Assembly: GCA_028293825.1 (NCBI GenBank)
Contig: JAQGNY010000049.1
Location: forward strand, 1 to 64,000
Length of the DNA: 64,000 nt
Direction of reading: 5' to 3'
From: Verrucomicrobiaceae bacterium
Lineage (GTDB): Bacteria > Pseudomonadota > Gammaproteobacteria > Pseudomonadales > CAMLJR01
Under the pieces are notes generated by a model. That model was not told where the DNA came from, ran no database searches, and saw nothing but the letters and a program-made list of their open reading frames with translations. The position numbers were made by a program, and so were the translations under genes. Shown piece by piece: positions 60,126 through 64,000 of this stretch (position 1 is the first letter of the stretch; each line of letters begins with the position of its first letter).

Positions 60126-61105
60126 CGAATAACTCCAACCGGAATATCGAGGGCGTGGCGAATGGCGTCGGCGCTCTGTCTGACACAGGCGCGACCGGCG
60201 GCGATGGCCTCGTCGGCGCGGTGGTATTCGAGCAAGCCGATGTGATTGACGTGCGGCAACAGCATCACGTCGGGCGGTTCGCCTGCCAGCCGGCTGCGCG
60301 TGATGCGGTCCTGCATGATCGTGATCGCGCCTTGCATGACTTCAAGCGTGCCGGGACCCTGGCGTCCACTCCACAGCTGCCGGATCGGATCGGTAGCGCC
60401 GCGCAGGGCATTGCCCAGGCGGCCGAGCAGGTTTTGATTGCCCGCGCCGGTGCTGGCGTCTTCGATGATTTCACTACCCGGTGCCGCATCGTCCTCGGCC
60501 AATTGGATTTGCGCGCCGGAGCTGCGCATCAACGAGCAAGGATTTACCGCGATGACGATATCCGCGCCGAGCGCGCGACATACCGATACCGGCACCGGAT
60601 TCACCAGCGCGCCGTCCACGAGCCAGCGGCCGCGCCACGCAACCGGCGTGATCAGGCCGGGAATGGCAATAGACGCGCGCACCGCGTCCCAGAGCAGGCC
60701 ACGTTCCAGCCAGGTTTCCTTGCCGGCGTAAAAATCGGTAGCGACGGTGGCGAACGAGACCGGCAGGTCTTCAATGTTGGGATTGCCGAAGGTCTCACTT
60801 AGATATGCGATTAGCGCGTTCGCCTCAGCCACGCCGCCCTGCGCTAGCAGGCGGATGCCCATGTAGCGCAAAATATCGCGAGTATTTAACTGGGTGACCC
60901 AGGTTTCGAGCGCATCGAGATGGCCGGTCGCATAACTGGCGCCAACCAGCGCGCCCATCGAGCAGCCGCAAATCACTTGAGGTTCAATGCCCATATCGCG
61001 CAGTTCTTGCAGGACACCGATATGAGCGATACCGCGCGCGGAGCCAGCGCCTAAAGCAATGCCGACAGTTTGCGGCGGGCGCAGAGCGGGATGTGGAGCG
61101 CGCAT
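60122..61105 (-). CDS. Patatin-like phospholipase, RssA-like
   Basis: 327 residues. The oxyanion GAGSARGIAHIGVL, the nucleophile elbow G-C-S-M-G (Ser near residue 49) and the catalytic Asp in D-G-A-L-V-N-P-V form the patatin Ser-Asp dyad. The sequence is close to RssA/YchK-type NTE-family hydrolases, whose substrates are probably lysophospholipids. The C-terminal section around IMQDRITRSRLAGEPPDVML is typical of this group. No signal peptide or membrane helix. ATG 61105. Its stop overlaps the start of the Rieske gene. Confidence 0.9.
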   Translation of the reverse strand: MRAPHPALRPPQTVGIALGAGSARGIAHIGVLQELRDMGIEPQVICGCSMGALVGASYATGHLDALETWVTQLNTRDILRYMGIRLLAQGGVAEANALIAYLSETFGNPNIEDLPVSFATVATDFYAGKETWLERGLLWDAVRASIAIPGLITPVAWRGRWLVDGALVNPVPVSVCRALGADIVIAVNPCSLMRSSGAQIQLAEDDAAPGSEIIEDASTGAGNQNLLGRLGNALRGATDPIRQLWSGRQGPGTLEVMQGAITIMQDRITRSRLAGEPPDVMLLPHVNHIGLLEYHRADEAIAAGRACVRQSADAIRHALDIPVGVIR

Positions 61106-61193
61106 ACAGAAAATGCCTTATTTACAAAAGGCTCTTGTACAACGAAGGTGACGCTGGAGGCAACTCTGGATTATGGCGTTAATGTCGGAGGTA

Positions 61194-61466
61194 CTATTCG
61201 GGCGGGCTGCTAAAACACCGATCCGCTTCATCGAGCAGACTGCGTTTTAGCGGCGTATCGAGTTCGGTCCAATGGATGTTGAGCAACGCGCCTTGCAGTG
61301 CGTACAACAGGACTTTGGACACCTTGATACCGCGCTCGCGAATGCGGTTATAGGCATGGACCGGCCCCATTTCTTCCAGCTCGCTTCGACTGTGAATACC
61401 AATCGTGCGCAGCCAGTTGACAGAGGTGTTCCCCAGATTTTTCAATGCCAGCAAATCACTTTGCAT
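61194..61466 (-). CDS. TfoX C-terminal-domain protein
   Basis: 90 residues, all helical, matching the TfoX_C domain alone: LLALKNLGNTSVNWLRTIGI, then LEEMGPVHAYNRIRERG and LLYALQGALLNIHW. Full TfoX/Sxy competence regulators carry an N-terminal domain before this one; here only the C-domain remains, as in several stand-alone family members. The helix-hairpin region resembles DNA-binding folds, but the role outside competence is unclear. ATG 61466. Transcribed just upstream of the patatin gene, with about 90 bases between. Confidence 0.85.
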   Translation of the reverse strand: MQSDLLALKNLGNTSVNWLRTIGIHSRSELEEMGPVHAYNRIRERGIKVSKVLLYALQGALLNIHWTELDTPLKRSLLDEADRCFSSPPE

Positions 61467-61603
61467 TTTATTCGCCGTTCAACCGAAGTTTTTTTCATTT
61501 TTGTTAGCTGGTTGAATGTTTTATACCAATGAATTCGAGCTAGTACAATGTTTTATATAAAATTATCAAAAAATGTGAATTCGTATATGCGCGAGTTAAT
61601 TGT

Positions 61604-62352
61604 GTGAATAGCATACCGTTATTGACGTTGGCCGCCCTAACCGGCTCCGACGACAATTTTATCGACCACGCCAGCCTCGAACGGCCGGTGCATCGCAATA
61701 TCGTTTCAGCCTGGCAAAAGTTAGCGGCGGACGCGCGGGCAGCTGGTTTTGATCTCGCCATTGCCAGTGGTTATCGCAACTATCAGCGTCAATTGCATAT
61801 CTGGAACGCCAAGGTGCGCGGCGAGCGCGCAGTGCTCGACACACATGGCGCGCCGCTGGATTTAAGCGCCGCCAGCGACTGGGAAAAGATACAGGCTATT
61901 TTGCGCTGGTCGGCACTGCCGGGTGCGTCGCGTCACCATTGGGGTACGGATATCGATGTTTATGACCGCGCCGCTGTTCCGGAAGGATACGCATTGCAAT
62001 TAACGGCGGATGAGGCCTCGGATAGTGGACCGTTCGGCGCGCTGCATCGCTGGCTGGATGGGCGCATCGCAGCGGATTCGGCCCATGGATTTTTTCGCCC
62101 CTATGCGGAGGATCGCGGCGGCATTGCGCCGGAGCGCTGGCATTTGAGTTTCGCGCCGCTGGCGGTGCGTTATCAGCGCCAGTTAAAGGCGGATACGCTC
62201 TGGAAAGAAATCGATGCGCCGACGCTCGAACTGCGCGAGACGATTGCCCAGCATTGGCCGGCTATTTTCGAGCGCTACATCTGGGTGCCGGCGCTGGCTC
62301 ATCCCGAACCGTTTCGAGAGCGCCTGACGGTGGATAGAACTTCAAATGATCA

Positions 62353-62356
<4 letters not shown>
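61604..62356 (+). CDS. M15-family D-alanyl-D-alanine carboxypeptidase (VanY-like)
   Basis: 250 residues. The zinc site S-x-H-x-x-G-x-x-x-D is in ASRHHWGTDIDVYD (near residue 108-118) and the second His in ERWHLSF. The entry SGYRNYQRQL is the classical VanY/DdcP motif. These enzymes cut peptidoglycan stem peptides. No signal peptide is seen, so export is unexplained: either the start is further upstream or it acts on cytoplasmic recycling products (LdcA/DacB-like role). GTG 61604 is the best start available, with a weak GAG before it. Its stop overlaps the cysE start (ATGA). Confidence 0.85.
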
Positions 62357-63168
<812 letters not shown>

Positions 63169-63423
63169 AACGAGAACAATCGCCTGCATTACAAATGCGC
63201 AACACGGCTGGATGAAAGTTGTGCGAATTGATCAATATCCGCTACATTTAGGGTGCCCGCGCCCTGGTTATCGCCTTTCCAAATAAGCAGTCATGGCTAG
63301 ACGTCTTCGCGCGCCGCACGTACTGCAAGGGTTCGATGGAGTGTCCAAGCAGGCTTATTTACCCATGGATGGTGCCTGCCAAAATTATAAAGCGGCAGGT
63401 TAGGCGAGTATCCGGAGTGCAAT

Positions 63424-63903
63424 GTGAGTATCAAGTTATTAGATAACGCGGCCTTTTACGGTTTTCGCGTACGCCGCACCGTTAACGGCAAACAATTCCA
63501 AGAGTACTTTTCGTTAAAGCAAGATGGTGATCGCTTGCAAGGGCGCGCCAAAAAGTTAGTCGAGCAAGCCGCGCTAAATCGCGATACCGAGCTCTCTAAG
63601 CTGCAAGACAAAATTCGCGAGCGCTTAAAGCCCGATCGCTGCTTCAACGACGACGGTTCGATTCGCGGTATCAGCTATTTGATGAAGACGGAAAAAAGCG
63701 GCGCGGTGACGCCGATTTTTCAGTTGGGCATCGCCTCCGAGCTGGAAAGCAAAATTGTCTGCACTAGTTTTTCATTGAATGCGCACGGTAGCGAAGAAGC
63801 GTGGCGCAAGGCGGTCGATACCTACGCCAAGCACAAAGTGATTCGCAAAAATACCAAGCTCTATCGGCAATTGATGGCAGCGAAACCATCGGGCAAGCGC
63901 TGA
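63424..63903 (+). CDS. Conserved-looking protein of unknown function
   Basis: 159 residues starting at GTG 63424, with CCGGAG in the upstream ATCCGGAGTGCAAT. Very basic, with no signal peptide or membrane helix. The N-terminus (YGFRVRRTVNGKQFQEYFSL) looks like a three-stranded AP2/integrase-type DNA-binding arm; the rest is mixed alpha/beta with ISYLMKTEKSGAVTPIFQLG and LNAHGSEEAWRKAVDTYAKH. I do not recognise a family with confidence. The 255 bases before it hold a 36-codon frame (63293-63403) without good ribosome binding site, which I do not call a gene. Confidence 0.65.
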   Translation: MSIKLLDNAAFYGFRVRRTVNGKQFQEYFSLKQDGDRLQGRAKKLVEQAALNRDTELSKLQDKIRERLKPDRCFNDDGSIRGISYLMKTEKSGAVTPIFQLGIASELESKIVCTSFSLNAHGSEEAWRKAVDTYAKHKVIRKNTKLYRQLMAAKPSGKR

Positions 63904-64000
63904 GAGTTTTAGCGTTTGCCGGATAAGTTTTCGTCGCTGGATGACTGCCAATAAATGGAGGATTAATAGGCGGGTAGTTAGTAAATTAAAGAACCGCAAT

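Noticed and set aside
63340-63370. Possible tRNA T-arm (GGGTTCGAT) before the last gene
   Set aside because: No acceptor stem, anticodon arm or D arm fits around it.
63293-63403. 36-codon frame upstream of the last gene (MARRLRAPHV...)
   Set aside because: No ribosome binding site and no supporting feature; could be chance.

Overview
The window looks like the chromosome of a free-living, respiring gammaproteobacterium of moderate GC. The evidence is gene content: Kup, CvrA, PrfC, RsuA, RsmC, a fused Aas, the RegB/RegA redox pair, an assimilatory nitrate cluster, a PEP-CTERM protein and an eroded integron. A Cellvibrionales-like lineage is plausible but cannot be fixed from sequence alone. 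I found no rRNA, tRNA, CRISPR array, intact insertion sequence or prophage.

Layout. (1) 1-2933: ion transport (partial corA, kup). (2) 2934-6701: a decayed integron integrase on the minus strand with inactivating deletions and stops. It is followed by an AT-richer block of accessory genes, all on the plus strand: a small unknown protein in a cassette-like setting, an MmcQ/YjbR protein, a GFA-fold zinc protein, a tautomerase-like protein and a class A beta-lactamase. (3) 6885-7580: a solitary ParA-type ATPase. (4) 7880-20356: the nitrate/nitrite assimilation cluster in two transcription units: nrtA-nrtB-nrtD-porin, then an FAD oxidoreductase with nirB-nirD-nasA. Each unit is preceded by an RNA leader made of two hairpins with A..G.. 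hexaloops and then an intrinsic terminator that overlaps the second hairpin. This is the architecture of ANTAR-protein (NasT/NasR) antitermination. A sigma-54-like promoter precedes the first leader. (5) 20619-28750: cold-shock protein, SDR, LOG protein, CvrA, a BOF-fold lipoprotein, a DUF1328 peptide, an encapsulated-ferritin-type protein with no encapsulin beside it, argG, a GNAT enzyme and a broken ABM-type gene. (6) 29054-36068: SGNH lipoprotein plus JmjC-like dioxygenase, DUF2339-DUF3999 membrane pair, and a periplasmic C-x6-C repeat protein. (7) 36173-41574, minus strand: RegA/RegB, then a repair operon (MBL exonuclease, ATP-dependent DNA ligase, Nei-like glycosylase). (8) 42301-50612: prfC, PEP-CTERM protein, rsuA with a perfect CRP-type palindrome upstream, methyltransferases and a hybrid kinase. 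(9) 50685-64000: lipid and envelope functions (LpxO-like hydroxylase, Aas, desaturase, patatin), FHA protein, diguanylate cyclase, glutathione peroxidase, TfoX C-domain protein, VanY-like peptidase, cysE and an unknown protein.

The best-supported regulatory logic is nitrogen control. Nitrate would cross the outer membrane through the porin and enter by NrtABD. NasA would reduce it to nitrite and NirBD would reduce that to ammonia. Both units carry the same type of conditional terminator. The cognate ANTAR protein and its sensor are not in the window.
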